From positions 1 through 64,000 of the forward strand of contig NZ_JAYGHR010000069.1 of NCBI RefSeq assembly GCF_034932365.1: DNA of 64,000 bases, written 5' to 3'. The translations under genes were made by a program, and so were the position numbers. The notes below the pieces were generated by a model, which was not told the DNA's origin, searched no databases, and saw nothing but the letters and a program-made list of their open reading frames with translations. This DNA is from Capilliphycus robustus (lineage in GTDB: Bacteria > Cyanobacteriota > Cyanobacteriia > Cyanobacteriales > Microcoleaceae). Position 1 is the first letter of the stretch. The number at the start of each line of letters is the position of its first letter. Below are positions 63,564 through 64,000 of the stretch, one piece after another.

Positions 63564-63767
63564 TTGGGAGCCTCCGTCCCTCCGGCTCCCCTCCTATCCC
63601 CCATACGACCAAACCCTATCGGGCTATGGTCGCAGTACCTCGGAGCAAATTAATGGATTTTAGCTGGAAGCCCTAAAATTCATTACCAGAGGAGGATGAA
63701 GTTACTCTCACTTTCTGGAACAATCTAAGTTAAAATACCCTGTGACCTGCACTAAATTCAGAGATTA

Positions 63768-64000
63768 ATGACGGATCGAACTGTAGCCCCCTATGGATCT
63801 TGGACATCTCCCATTACAGCCGATCTAATTGTAGCGGGAACGGTTGGACTCGGAAGTGTCGCTTGGGATGGAGAAGATATTTATTGGTTAGAAAGCCGTC
63901 CCTCAGAAGGAGGACGCAGTGTATTAGTCCGACTGACTCCCGAGGGTCAGCAACAGGATGTCACCCCGCCACCCTATAACGTTCGGACTCGCGTTCACGA
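63768..64000 (+). CDS. S9-family peptidase, N-terminal part (cut by window edge)
   Basis: Starts at ATG 63768, MTDRTVAPYGSWTSPITADL, followed by VAWDGEDIYWLESRPSEGGR, the first blades of the propeller of cyanobacterial dipeptidyl aminopeptidase/acylaminoacyl-peptidase-like S9 proteins. Only 77 codons are in the window; the catalytic alpha/beta-hydrolase domain lies beyond. Confidence 0.75.
   Translation, partial: MTDRTVAPYGSWTSPITADLIVAGTVGLGSVAWDGEDIYWLESRPSEGGRSVLVRLTPEGQQQDVTPPPYNVRTRVH

Larger units (their letters stand above)
62104..63699 (-). mobile_element. IS605-type element with tnpB and a small RHH gene
   Basis: About 1.6 kb. CATCCTCC at 62107-62114 (right end, directly after the dioxygenase stop) and its complement GGAGGATG at 63691-63698 (left side) mark approximate limits. 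The right end has a large hairpin (62113-62146). The left side has structured palindromes: GGGAGCC/GGCTCCC (63566-63590), CGACCA/TGGTCG (63606-63632), ATTTTAG/CTAAAAT (63657-63679). No tnpA. Left boundary uncertain by tens of bases. Confidence 0.7.

Noticed and set aside
1..64000. tRNA, rRNA, tmRNA or riboswitch genes
   Set aside because: No cloverleaf-type or conserved riboswitch sequence was recognised by eye; a covariance-model search would be decisive.

Overview
The window looks like chromosomal DNA of a filamentous, non-heterocystous cyanobacterium of the Oscillatoriales (Planktothrix/Lyngbya/Oscillatoria-like). Pointers are the frequent HIP1 octamer GCGATCGC, moderate G+C, cyanobacterial gene families (DUF3038/DUF4335, DUF4327, GUN4, SLH-OprB porin, helical carotenoid protein, HpsJ, ThiD2-ThiE fusion), dispersed intergenic repeats, and many IS200/IS605 elements. 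The genus is inferred; no rRNA or tRNA gene was seen.

Layout. 1-12.7 kb: end of a large repeat adhesin (cut by the window), an M20 amidohydrolase, the DUF3038/DUF4335 pair, an SLH porin, a potBCDA polyamine transporter operon and a sigma-like protein. 12.8-24.6 kb: one long minus-strand block with an RTX calcium-binding protein first, then TPR proteins, a TPR-GT61-TPR glycosyltransferase, an FkbM methyltransferase and two glycosyltransferase-like proteins. This reads as a surface-glycoprotein modification locus. 25-44.5 kb: mostly housekeeping and envelope genes: a decayed EVE gene, helical carotenoid protein, GT39 plus GT2, ABC exporter, lpxB, endonuclease I, SLH/propeller protein, mazG, DUF4327, usp, thiE-thiS, a CADD-type pABA synthase, GT2, HpsJ, a heptose-type nucleotidyltransferase and GUN4.

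44.5-64 kb is an accessory, defence-rich and decaying region. A cas6 gene is cut in two by an IS605-type element carrying only tnpB. A TetR regulator has three matching operators. Three SGNH hydrolases follow, then a CorC/HlyC-type membrane gene broken by a complete tnpA+tnpB element and an internal deletion, then mfd. An orphan CRISPR array (11 repeats) has no cas1/cas2 nearby and is followed by a C5-methyltransferase with a probable restriction enzyme. A 2OG-Fe(II) oxygenase and a third tnpB element with a small ribbon-helix-helix gene come next, then the start of an S9 peptidase.

The most interesting points are: (i) the RTX/TPR/glycosyltransferase locus, whose central TPR reading frame is interrupted by single in-frame TAA codons; (ii) cas6 split by a TnpB element whose RNA guide would be drawn from cas6 itself, next to an array left without its processing enzyme; (iii) repeat sequences that have extended real proteins, notably ThiS past its C-terminal glycines.
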